64,000 nucleotides of DNA from assembly GCA_019843655.1 (NCBI GenBank), contig JACDQD010000010.1, positions 4,447,637 through 4,511,636 on the forward strand. Direction: 5' to 3'. The notes below the pieces were generated by a model. That model did no database searches. It worked only from the letters and a program-made list of their open reading frames with translations, and was not told the DNA's origin. This DNA is from Lethocerus indicus (lineage: Eukaryota > Arthropoda > Insecta > Hemiptera > Belostomatidae). The number at the start of each line of letters is the position of its first letter. Position 1 is the first letter of the stretch. Below, in pieces: positions 24,501 to 36,300 of the stretch. The position numbers and the translations under genes were made by a program.

Positions 24501-25104
24501 CGACGTTGTATTTATTTGCATTTACAAAGACAATATCTTCGTGTGCGACACGGAGAGTTTTCGGCAAATAACAAAATCTACCCACAAAAACAGATCGGAT
24601 AAACTCAGCTTCTAGAGTTAGCACAGTCGTAAACTTAATAGAAATTTCAATATAGCTTAAATGGTATCAAAAGGTGGAAAACCTTTGACCCATAACCAAA
24701 GATTGGTTGATATATAAACCACTTTTTTTTAAATTGGTATATCTGGCGTTAGTGTTATATTTCGTTTAATTTACTTTAAGGTGACTGCCGACTAAGGGCC
24801 AAGCTGAGGGGTCTCTATAGAAAATATTTATATTTGGGTGTCGAAAAACTTATTTTTCTTTTCATAATTTCCAACGAACATTGACCATAAAAGCATAATT
24901 CAAGATCGACAATTTGTGCGTTTGTTTTGACAGGAAACAGGAGAATATTGCGTGCGTATTTTGCCATTATGAGTTTTAAATGGGGTTTTAAGAAGTAATT
25001 AAAAATTATATTACACAAATGAGAATTCGCTGAATTCAAAACGGATGGTAATTCCATATCTCGCTTTACCAATTAAGAGATAAAAAACGCACGGGAGTGG
25101 TCAG

Positions 25105-25116
25105 GAGCGGCCGCTC
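25105..25116. repeat. 12-bp palindrome GAGCGGCCGCTC
   Basis: Perfect GC-rich palindrome in otherwise AT-rich DNA. It may be a dimeric binding site. Function unknown. Confidence 0.6.
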
Positions 25117-25959
25117 TTAGCCTGAATTCAAGGCGGGGACAATTAATCTAAAATCCCATTAGGCTTTACGGAGAATATCCGATTTCCATTTTTCCACTCG
25201 GCCCCCTAATAAAAAATAATGGCCTTCTTTCACATTGGGATGGGGCCCATTTTGCAGGAATTTGGCAACTGGGTCCCCTTAGAGGCAGGAGAGGGTGGAC
25301 GCTGGAAGCTGAAGAGACAAAAGACGCATTCAGAGTTGGGAAAGAATTAATCATTTTAAAGGTTATCTTGTTGCGCAGTCGAACTGAGGTTTAAAAGAGC
25401 GTTTTTAAAAAGTGGGTTGAAAAATCAAAAACGATGTATTTTAATTTACGTAACAATATTATTATATAATAAGGTTTCTATAAACAAAATTAAAAACAAA
25501 ATTTTTATCCTACGTTATCTACATAACCTTAATTACCCAGAGTTTATCAGAACCCAAGTACCCCCATGTTACTGGACCCAAGTATATCCCCCATGAGATT
25601 TCGTTTAGAGTTAAATACTAAATTTATAATGTTGGATATTCCGTAATTAAACCTTTGAGAAAAGATCCCCAATACTCTGATATTACTAGCTTTTTTATTA
25701 GTTTCGTAAGTGTGAGTGTTTCAGAGATCCAATATGCAGACCATTCTAATTGTATGACAACTACACTTTTTTGAGTTCCGAATCCGTTTTATTTAATGTT
25801 TAATAAGAAATAAATGTGGCATTAAAGTTGTAAAAAGGTTAATTTCGACGATATAAAATTCTCTTTTAAGAGCAGACAAGGTTGACGCAGTACATCCGCA
25901 GCGATAGAATCAATACGAAAGCTAGGGAGGAAAGTGTTATCGCGTTTCTGTTTTCGGCC

Positions 25960-26460
25960 CGGTTTTCTCGGGCTGGGCCTCCGCCACGCCGAATTAATAT
26001 TCCGCCGGCGGTCGGGAGAAAAGCTCGCCAGAGTGAATTAGCCCCGATGTACGGCCATTAATACAAACCGGCCCCTAATGAGAGGGGAACGAAGCTCCCG
26101 GTCGTTACGCCGGGGTTAAGTCCCCCGCCCTTTCCCCGCCCCCGAGACATACGACCGTCACCCCTTACGCGGCCCGTATTATGAATTTTCCTTAAGGAAA
26201 ACTAAGACTCCGAGAGGGAAACAGAAAATGGGTCCAATCGATAGGCCGAAACGCCAATTCGCAATCCTTTCCCGCGCCCGTTCCTCTGCCAAATAATGCA
26301 GATTGGAATTCAACATGCTTCCCAACGCGCATTTGCATTTCATATCTTACATTCAATTTGCAAACAATTGAAAAGTTAAGGGGCCCTGCTCCCCCTCCCC
26401 CCCGCCTGTACGCAGGGCCCGCATGCCGGTGACGTTCCACTCTTTCCAATTACTCCATCC
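25960..26460. promoter_or_regulatory. CpG-rich block, possible cis-regulatory DNA
   Basis: Dense CG-containing words (GGCCCGG, CCGCCGGCGG, CCCGCCC), TTAAT-type homeodomain-like words and a 16-bp palindrome at 26186-26201. Flanks are clearly AT-rich. An 85-codon minus-strand frame exists here without a domain. Enhancer or promoter function is possible but not shown. Confidence 0.25.
26186..26201. repeat. 16-bp palindrome TTTTCCTTAAGGAAAA
   Basis: Perfect 16-bp palindrome at the edge of a CpG-rich block. It may be a dimer site or a chance A/T-rich dyad. Confidence 0.7.
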
Positions 26461-27560
26461 CGAGTTCGTTTCTCTCTCCAGTATCTTGTCAATTAATTCT
26501 GAATTTAAATCGTTTAATAACTCCGTTAAAGTTATTCCGTTACCGATCGGAGTGATGGAAATGTACCCGATGGAATTATGCCTGTGTCTGAAATAACAGA
26601 AATAATACCTTGAAAGCCTCCCAGATACAAATTAAGGTTGGTGGCTCAGAATCATAACCGCATAGCGATTAGAAACACCGAAGTTTAACTGCTTTTCAGT
26701 ACTATCACTGTGCAATATATGGTGTGTCACATTGTGATATTGGTGGCCCAAGGATAAAAATTGAATGGTTGTTTTTCAAAATAAAATAGAATTTGAAGTT
26801 ATTTTGTCTACGTGTCGTAGGGAATGTGACTTTAGGGGTATGACATAAGATGTACGGATATTATCATTAATCGTAATGCTCCTAGTGGGCAAAAAATAAT
26901 TAGGAACATTCTTAGACGTTCGTTAAATAAGTATAACTGCGGAAAAAGAGGAACTACTACCGGTTCTGTTGAACGCTGTTCACAGAATAGGCGGTCGTGT
27001 TTATTATAAGAACAGGTTGAATTATAAGTGTTCTTCCGCTTTTAGCTTAAAGCAAACAAATTTCACGCTCAGACGATCGGAAAAACGGGATCCGAGGGAG
27101 TTTTGTGTGAATTACTTTTGCGGTATATGCGGGCATAGGTCGATAGCGGAAGGTTAACGACCCAGCCCCGTTCAAAGGTCTCTGCGGGTCAATCGTTATT
27201 GGTTTTTTCTTTTTTACCCTTTATTTTATATTTTTATAATAGCTCCTCGAAGAGTTGAACCGTCGCGGGAAAAGTGTGTCATTTTTTTCGGTACTCGGCA
27301 TTATCCCTAATGACCCTGATTTAGAAGTATTAGAAGCAATGTAATCTATAGATAAGAAAGATATTTTATGATCTAAGTTTTATGATCAGTCGGAGAATTT
27401 ATGTTGTTATTGGAATGCAGATTCCTCCTATGCTTTTTCCCATTAAAAGTAATTAGCAATTCATATTTTAAATTTAAAAAATGCAACAGGATACTTCCTA
27501 ATTAAGTTATAATAAAAAACAAAGGCATAAAAGGACTTTTGTACGTACCTGTAATTTTAC

Positions 27561-27563
<3 letters not shown>

Positions 27564-27614
<51 letters not shown>
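27564..27614. repeat. (AT)25 microsatellite
   Basis: Fifty-one bases of uninterrupted AT repeat. Confidence 0.95.
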
Positions 27615-27618
<4 letters not shown>

Positions 27619-29799
27619 TGTATTTACATATAATGATGTTATATTCATAAGTCGTTTTAGCAAGTAAAGCATTATGAATAAACCATCATCAGTCACCGGT
27701 GTTATGGCCTGCCAATCATCACTGGGACGTTGATTCGTAGAATAGACCTTCAACCTGTAGTATTCAAACTTGGCAGTTCTAATTATAAACGACCTTTACA
27801 ACAGAAAGGTGATAATCTAATTCACTCAGTGTCGATTCATTTGAGCTTTGGTGAACACAAATTTCGGATACGGCCGTCGGTATTCGGAGAAAAGCCGGTA
27901 AAAATCTGCTGCAGAGTTTCCCGCAATCCAATGAAAAAAAAAACTGCTTTGGATCCAAGCCCATAACTTTACGGGGCAGAACGCAAGTGTTCCGGATTAC
28001 GGTAGACTGGATAGGAAGAAAACAAAATTACATCACAGAAGATTGTCGCAGTAGACTAACTATAAAACCGAGCAGTGGAAAATTTACACTGAAAAACAAT
28101 TTGTTTTTCAATTCATATTTTCAGTAAAAAATGTGAAATTTGTCATCCGTACCAAGTGTGGATAGATTTTAGTTCTTGTTTTTCTTATTATATTTATAGA
28201 GCATTATGTGATTATTTTCGTTTGGTTTAGTTTTTACTACTTTTTATTTATTCCTCTGGTGCCACGGCCCCAGTACAATTCTCAATTGTGTACTTTGTCT
28301 GCTAGGTTTACTTACGCCAAAATAATTCGTGAGAAACACGAAACGTTTCTAAATGAGGGTCAGAAACTCAAGATTCCGTATAGTTACATCGAAATAGGTC
28401 ATATATGTGTACACCTCTAGGCCATTAGCTTTGCCCTTGCTCGCCGCTGAAGGAACACACGTCGGATAACCTAAATCTATGGTTTTCTCTTGTTTCCATG
28501 CAACCCGGGTTCGAGCCACCCGGGGCCTGCACTCGGGTCGCGGACGGGTCACACGGGGCCCGCTCGCCCCTATGAATATTCGCCAGCCGTAATGTTCAAT
28601 CTGTCACGTTCATCATCGTCCGTGCACGGCCCGCCCCATTGTCACGTACATCCCGGCACCCCGCAACACTCTCCCACCCTCTCCCTCAAACTGTACAAGG
28701 CTCCGGCCTCTATTTGTTTCTAATTGCGATCGGGACGATGATTCGAATCAAGAACAGGACGCGTTCCTCCACAAAAAGTTAGGCGCAAAAAGCAACAATC
28801 TGAGGTGAAAACTGTTATCAATAAATAAAATATTTATTGGCGGTTAACAATAACTACCCAGTTTGTTAATCAATAACTAGTTCTTCTCATGCCGTAATTT
28901 ATAAGGTTCATTCAAACATTAGGGAGTTAGACCTCCACCCTCAGTGGTTAGCTGTCGCTTAGCGTAACCAGTCGAATTTTAAGTGTATAACAGCCAAATG
29001 GAAGAACGATTAAAAATATGTAAATTAAATAAATAAAATTTCACAATAATTGTAACACATTATATAGTATACAGTTGGTACAACAATTGATATTATTCGT
29101 AGAACTATCTAAGCTAGTAGCAACATGTGGCTAACCGGACTAATAAAGATCTTGAATCAAGGGGGACATAAATTAGATTTTTTATTATGTATGCAATTCG
29201 AGCGCGTGTAAATGTCGCATTTACTAGTAGATAGAAACCCCTTTCCATTTCGACCGAATGGCATTCGGCAGGAATGCACGCGACAGTGAGGCAAGGCAGT
29301 GGGTGCCGATCTCGCACAATAGTGGCACAAATAGTGTGAATGTGATTATGTCACAGCGTACACCAACACGCCCGCGAACCGGTTCAAATAGAAAGTCGAC
29401 GCGCCTCTTATCTCAATTGTTCGTTGGGCGCAACGAGTAATTGGCCTGGATAAGGAGGGAGGGAAAAAATTGCGAAAGCGTTCGGTCCTATTTTGTCCCG
29501 GGGTCTTATCTGACGTTTGAGAGCTTAAAACCTTGAAATGCGGCCGGGAATGTTAATTTCTGTGCAGTGCGCGCGCCTGACGGCTATCTGTCGGATCTCG
29601 TCGGCAGATCGTAGACGCGACAACGCCTAGATATTATGCGCGGTAGGATATTATTAGAATTAGGAAGGGAGAAACCTCAGAAGGGCTAGTGAAAGTAGAG
29701 GATAAGAGTAGTACGTTAAGCTGTTAGTAAATTAGAAGATTATTGTAATAATTTGTAAGTGTTTTGTTTTTGCTCTTTCTTCCTGGGTATTGTCTGCTT

Positions 29800-29836
29800 C
29801 CGACGTTTCGGATGTCTTACTGGTACCGTCATCAGG
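29800..29836 (-). mobile_element. Hammerhead-like / retroelement-end-like motif
   Basis: On the minus strand CTGATGA (rc of 29829-29835) is followed after 19 nt by GAAAC (rc of 29805-29809) within a CGACGTTTCGG context. Motifs of this form occur in hammerhead ribozymes carried by Penelope-like elements and retrozymes. The position next to CTGATGA and the position next to GAAA do not pair, and no GUH cleavage site is visible, so an active ribozyme is unlikely. At best it is a decayed fragment, and chance is possible. Confidence 0.2.
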
Positions 29837-30343
29837 TGTCCGACTCTTCCCACAACATTGCGCCATCCTGCCGGAAATAAGTGCTATTGTGTTCAGTGAG
29901 TGAGTCGTATTGGAAGTTCCTTTGCTGATAGTTTTTCATCATCACGTTTTCGAACTTTCTTTCGTCTTAGCAAAATTCAAATGCCGGTCGTATATTTCTA
30001 CATAAAGTGTTATCGAATTAACCATCGCCTCCGAGGGTTAATCATATTGGAAGGTGCTTATCGATTAGTTTTCGTACGCAATCTGTCGTCTCGTTTTTTT
30101 GGACGGACCTTTCGTCTCCGCAGGAATTAAGTACCGGGAGTATTATTTTTTTTTACATTAAGTGTTATGCACTCAACCGTTTCCACTGTTATTGCCGACG
30201 TAGCCGGCTGGGAGACTGATGGGCCGTGACCAATCGTCCGAGACACACAAAAAAAAATGATCGTACACTGGAAATTTTCGGTGGTGTGCCGAAATAATTT
30301 CGGGAGAGGCGGTTACGAAATAATTGTTGTCTCTCTGCGGTGG

Positions 30344-30362
30344 GAGATAACGGCGTTATCTC
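30344..30362. repeat. 19-bp odd-centred palindrome
   Basis: GAGATAACG and CGTTATCTC are exact reverse complements around a single G. It lies in a CpG-rich block together with repeated CTCGAGAG words. It contains GATAA on both strands, a GATA-type core. Confidence 0.7.
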
Positions 30363-33300
30363 GAGAGATGTAGTAGCGGGGGCTCTAGTCTCGAGAGGTG
30401 CCAGCCACTGCTAGTCTCGTTTCGCTTCCAACTAGGTCCTTCTGAGATGCCCAAGACAATGGGTTTGTTCTCCTGTTGGGGATTATTCACTGTTCTCAGG
30501 AAAGAAGGTAGGAGTTTGTATTTACGTGAAAGTAATCATTTTGTAGATACACTTTGCTTGGCTTTAACTTTAGTTTATTTCATTGTATATTTGAACAAAT
30601 TTGCTTTTGTACGAGTGACTAAAATGAAACAGGACGGGATAACTGTGCTTTGGGTGTATTGGATTTCGATTGAATAACCAATATAATTTCTGAACTCATA
30701 AAATTAAGTGATTATGGCGTCAAAATCATTATTTATGGGGCCACGTTCCCTTAGGTAGAGCGTGTAATTGTGAATCAGAATTAATGATTTAAAGCTCGGA
30801 AATTTTTGACGTAATAAAAAAAGTGATACTGCCCGCCTCGCGCACAATTTTTCAACTAAGCTAAGCGCGTTTAATTTTTTAGCTGCCGCTTACGTTCTAT
30901 ATTCTCATTAATATCTATTAGGCGTTCGTGATGGCTCACTGATGTATACTGTGCCGCTATACAATCCCCACCTCTTCGCGGTCATTGCTTCAAATTTATA
31001 ATATAATAAGTATATTCAGTACTGTTACAGTGACAGGTAAGGTATGTGAGCGGAATAAATACAATTTATTCGCTTACGTTTAATGTCATTCCTTTTACCA
31101 AGTGCTTATCTGAACGCATGCATCAAAATATCATGCACCGCATATTAATCTGGAATATTTGGTTGAAAGGAACACAAATAGACCTATAACACTGGTACAC
31201 GTCCTATTAAAGTATGAAAATTAACCTATTACTTTACAGTTGAAAATGGTTTCAGTTTTCATTACAGTCCTGTACATTTGAAGTTTCATAGATTTTTCCA
31301 TTGACGTTTTTAACAAGAAGCTCGTTATCATCTTGTCGTTATTGGGCCCAGGGAGTTTCAATGGCCTCTGAGAAAAAAGGTGTAGAGTGTTATCGCAAAC
31401 AGCTCCCATTAGAACGTATTGTTCGGTCGCAATTTACATGCAGATAATAGCGGCCACGTGTTCTTTGCCTGTCTGAAAATCACTGTAATTATTTTTTTAA
31501 AAGAAATAACTTGTCTCTCTAATTTGAAACTTAACATTTATTGATATTGCGGCGGCGTTAAGCAGACTCAACACCGCGCTTGTTCTGTGACCTCAACTGT
31601 TGGATAAATTAAAACTGGCTATTAAGTTATTTGTGCTGAAATGTCCACTCGTGGGAGCTTCCAGGAGAATTCACGTTGTCGGACACGCTTTTAGTCGGCC
31701 CTTGCATAATGGCTCTAGCATTATCTCGTTGCGCAATAAAACAATAAAATTGCCCCCACACAGCTGTTTTTTTCTTCATTTCGCCAATGTTCCCTCGCAA
31801 TTTTCCTTTCAAGTTTAAATAGCTGTGCTAATCATAGTGGTTACTATAATTAAATCTTTAATGCTCCGGAATGCGGGAAAAAACTGACTAGTAGAATAGA
31901 ATTGTTGATTCGTTTAGGCTCTAAATCGTTAATCCTAATATAAAACCTAAATTGTAACTCTTTATTTATTGGCAGTTCGTCAGTTGTAGCGGTGCTATTC
32001 CGGTATGGGTAACGGAACACAGTGTGTTACCCTTGGCACAGGCGTTGTGACGAGATTGAAGATAGGCGGGGAGAATGGGAGAACAGGTGGCAGATGTTAG
32101 CCGGTGTTGTAACCGGGCGGCGGTAGGCAGATGGGGTGTGTAACAGTCATGACTTCGTGACAAGACTCACAAACCCAATTAGGCCCTGGTCTTTCCGCTG
32201 ACCTATTAACGATAACGACCGGTCCAATTGCCATTTCCACGGGTCGTTCCTTCGCCCACATTTTCTACTGATATTCCATTAGTCGGTTTGATTAACGCCG
32301 AGGACCCTCCGGACGATGTGGACGGGATCATCGAGGTGCGTCAGGAAATCTAATTGTGATGTGGGTCACAAGTGCCAAGTATAATTTTTCTTTGAAATTC
32401 TTCTATAAAGTGTTCTATTAAGTTAGTGTGGACATCTGTATTAGTTTTATACAGTTAAATGGAAACAAACTGTATACATTTTACCGCCAGTTTTATTTGA
32501 AACATCGTGGTTTTAGGACGAATACTACTTGATGTACATTTTTTTTTAAACGAAAACAAAATCGCTTAGCATGATAATATTTCTCATCTCAGACGACTTG
32601 GATGTACATATTTCGAAAGTACCTGATGATATGTGTTCAATCACAACTAGAGTGGTATATCCCCTTATATGCACCACCTGCCTTGCTTATTTTCCTTTCC
32701 AAGGTCCAAAGGTATAATACATACGCATATTCAAGTGTTCTTGCGTTTAAACAAATCAAATCTAGGACACACCTCTTCTTTCTCCTTCATTATACAAATA
32801 AATTACTGATATTATTAAAATTATATATAATTTTTAATTCACCCTTTCTCTCTCTCATAATCATTGTACCGGTAGAGGCCGTACACGAGCAATCGTTCGT
32901 CTGGATCTTTATTTTGTATATATGGTGGCTGTGGTACCACAAAATGTTTTAATCGTCCCGGCGTCCATATAAGGAGAGAGAACCTCGCCGTTGGAAAGAT
33001 TACGGCGGCCGTTTCTGTCGATCGGGTTTGTCGGAGGACGATTAAATACGGAGGGTAATTAATACCCGCGAGGGTATTATGTAGGTGAACGGAGCCCGGG
33101 GCAAGGGGTCAGGGCTATCCCACCCGCCGCTTAATTACTTATCTCCAGTACTATTAGAACTATAAGCGTTCCAACGGCGTCGTTAAACAAGCTTAACTGC
33201 CGGGACTTTACATTTGATAAAACATTCTGGACTTATTTAATGGCACCGAACGTTTTTTTTTTGGTTTTACAATGTATTGCCCGATCAGAGCGGGATACAG

Positions 33301-36300
33301 GAGTTGTACGCTATGGGTACTATATTGTACAACCATGAAAGATAGAACGGTACTTGCCGCTACTTGCACGTTGACTCCAGTATTCTCTTATATCAACTGT
33401 AGTTGGTCGCACCGCCTTGCCTCTTCTCTGATAAAACGTTTGTTCGTATTATACATTGGCTAAATTTTAAGGCAGAAAATATCAATGTCGTATTGTTCCG
33501 AAAATAACGTTTTTGCTTGCAGCACGAATGACCGTTCTGAATGTAGTGAACTCAAACAAAGGCGATACCGCGAGGGGGTTTAAAAACTCGATGTTTTTAT
33601 TAAACACGTTCGCTTATGCGCTTTCCTTGATACGGTCACAATAGGGCACGTCTACTCTAGGTGTCTTTTCGCAGGAGGGATTTCTGTTTCTGAGCGCCTC
33701 CATCCCCGCGTTTTATACCCGCCGAGATCGTAAAAGTGGGATATGAGGCCCTTATTTTTCAAAAAAAAAAAGGAACCGCCTCAACAAAACGGGACAATTC
33801 GCGTTACCGGAGCAGTTTCGGGTAAAAATTAAAGGATGCCCGCATAAAAAATACGGCCCGGCCATTGTGTCATTTTAAGGAGGCGCGTCATACGGGGAAC
33901 GCTTTACGGTTTATTATAGCGCTCAAAAGCAGCCTTTCGCCCGCACTATCCAAGTTTTACGATTGGTTCGAGCCTCAAACAGTTATAAACGCTGAACTCG
34001 ACAATAACCGACAGCCAATAAATCGTAACTGATCGAGCAATTAAATCATTTACCGCCGCAATACAGCAATAGGGCTATTAGCCCTAAGCTCAACAATTAT
34101 TACCCTCGTTGCTGTTTTATACTCTGTTTCTATAGATACTCTCTGTTTCACTGTGCCCATAGATGTCACAACAATTGAATACGGCATAAGAATGAAATTG
34201 TTATTGGTCGATGAGAAGACATAGAGGTTAATAAGCGCATAACGCAGCATGCATTAGTATGAAGACACTTCGTCCTTTCAAATGCCATTCGAACTATTTT
34301 ATTATCCATAAGAAGAAATTTAGATTTTATTCGGATACGCCCGAATAACATATCACTCTAACTGTCCCGTCGTATTCCAATGTTTATCATAGGCCTGGGA
34401 CCTTGCCCATTTTTAGTAATTGTCCCTGAAAGAAACGGGCATTTGCAGAAACTGCAGTCGTAATTAAATGAGCGTCATTTAACAAAAAAACAACGTTTAT
34501 TTCAATGTTCCGCATAGCTGTAAACTCCTCCCCGTCTCTCCTAATAAGGAATGTTTGTTTTTTTTATGTTCAATTAAGCCCTTTTTACGGTCTTATTTTA
34601 TTTCTTCGCAGTTTTTATACTGCGCGTTTATGTCGAAGCTTATATCAACATATCTGTTAGACTAGTTTTTCCCTTTATTTAGGAATGAACTACACGGTTA
34701 TAGAAGAATTGGTGATAATGCTCGGCCAACCATATGGCCCAGTTAAACAGATAATTTACCCGTTTGAATTGATTTTAGATAACATTTTGTTTTTTTATAT
34801 GGTTGACGATTACCCATCTAAATTTTACTCGAGGACAATGTGCCTCATATGTTTTTACAGACTACTGAATGTGATATTAAATTAACGTATATAGCAGTGT
34901 AGCATGACTCTTGTTCTTGTAAACCTACTTGTGAATTTGTACAGGATATTTTGTGCAGCATACATGAACATTCTTATAGGGGTGTTTCTAACATTACATT
35001 TCCACCGTAAATATAGGAAGTAATAGTTATTCACCAGACCGTTTATAATTTATAGTCTGGACAACCGCTTCAACTAAACAATGCTAAAGAAATTTAAAAT
35101 AATATATTGCTGTAGTAATTGTTGTTTTATATACCTACAATTAATGAATCCTCTTTGACTCCTCGTCTCTTTTGTGGAGCACTGGGGTAACGAACAGGCA
35201 GCGAAATAATGACACTTACGAACCGGCGCCTACTGAATATACTTTTTAAATAAATACAATTTCACGGGTACAGAGCACCTTTATGTTGCTCTCTCGTTAA
35301 TAATGCAATGACTTGGCGATCGGTCCTTAGGGAGGAATACACGATGATGGTGTAAAGTGTACGTAACTCCGATATTGAAAAGGATGATTTCTGGCTGCTA
35401 TAATGAGGAGGGGCTTGATTTAACCCGGGCTGGGGGTCCGGACGAGAGTGCTTCTGTTTTATGCAATAAAACAGCATGATTCGGTGTCGGGTTTCCCCTC
35501 ATTTCGGCCGTCCTTTGGGTACCGACCCACTCCCTCAATGTCGCATAACGCGGGGCTCTGTATTCACGGCTCGAACGGAGACAAAAGGAGGGAGCCCCCT
35601 CGTGTCTGGGGAGAGGCATTGTAATTACGCACCCGCGACACGTTCCCCAACCGGAATTATTAACAGAGCATTAAATATTACATCAAAGGAGAGGAAAACA
35701 GCGTCTAAGAATAATTCACGAAATCAAATCTGGCCGTTCCCGGGGGTGAAATTCAGATCTGGACCGTTTGATAAGTTTTATCGGGGCGCCCCCTTGAATA
35801 CTGCTCTTCATATTTCAACCCCCCTCCCAACTGCAATTCCTTTCGCAACAAGCGTCTATTTGAAAATGCAATTTCATTACAGGACTGTAACACGTGACTT
35901 TGCAAAATTACAATAATGATAAGTGCATATGATGAACAGTGCAATACAAGTTTACAATAATCAAATTAGAAATTATGTAAATTGGTACTCCTTACATGTC
36001 TTCTCATGTCACAATATTTGATATGAAAATAGATCTTAAAACTCTATTAACCTCACTTGAAATATCAGGTAAATATAAAATAATAATCCGTCATTTAAAA
36101 AAATCACCATGACGCCTCAAGATCGGGAGTAATTATAGATTAAATTTCTCCTTCTCGCCAACTGTAGCTTTCGCACCGTTCCTACGGCTGTTAGTACATT
36201 GTTACTGTCCCATAGGCGGGCGGGTTGTTTGCATATTAACCGGTCTGTGGAAATGGACATCAGAACCTGCAGCGGGCGCTGGGTGTAATTTACGGGCTGG

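Larger units (their letters stand above)
20395..27563. other. Non-coding DNA, no gene seen
   Basis: AT-rich DNA with CpG-rich blocks at about 20430-20580, 24190-24440 and 25960-26460. It contains an (AT)n run, GT/CA hairpin arms at 24290-24312 (CTGTGTGTG facing CACACACAG), a NotI-type palindrome at 25105-25116 and TTTTCCTTAAGGAAAA at 26186-26201. The longest frames (22732-23175, 24156-24521) have no recognisable domain. Confidence 0.45.

Noticed and set aside
31015..31045. GACAG/GTAAGG on the + strand
   Set aside because: Good donor half but no polypyrimidine tract upstream, so not a credible acceptor.
31966..32163. CpG-rich 65-codon minus-strand frame after an acceptor-like GGCAG
   Set aside because: No recognised family, no donor of quality, and plus-strand frames close quickly. 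It may be a repeat fragment but there is too little to call.
35476..35916. 146-codon open frame on the + strand
   Set aside because: Overlaps open frames on the minus strand, no recognisable domain and no supporting splice or start context.
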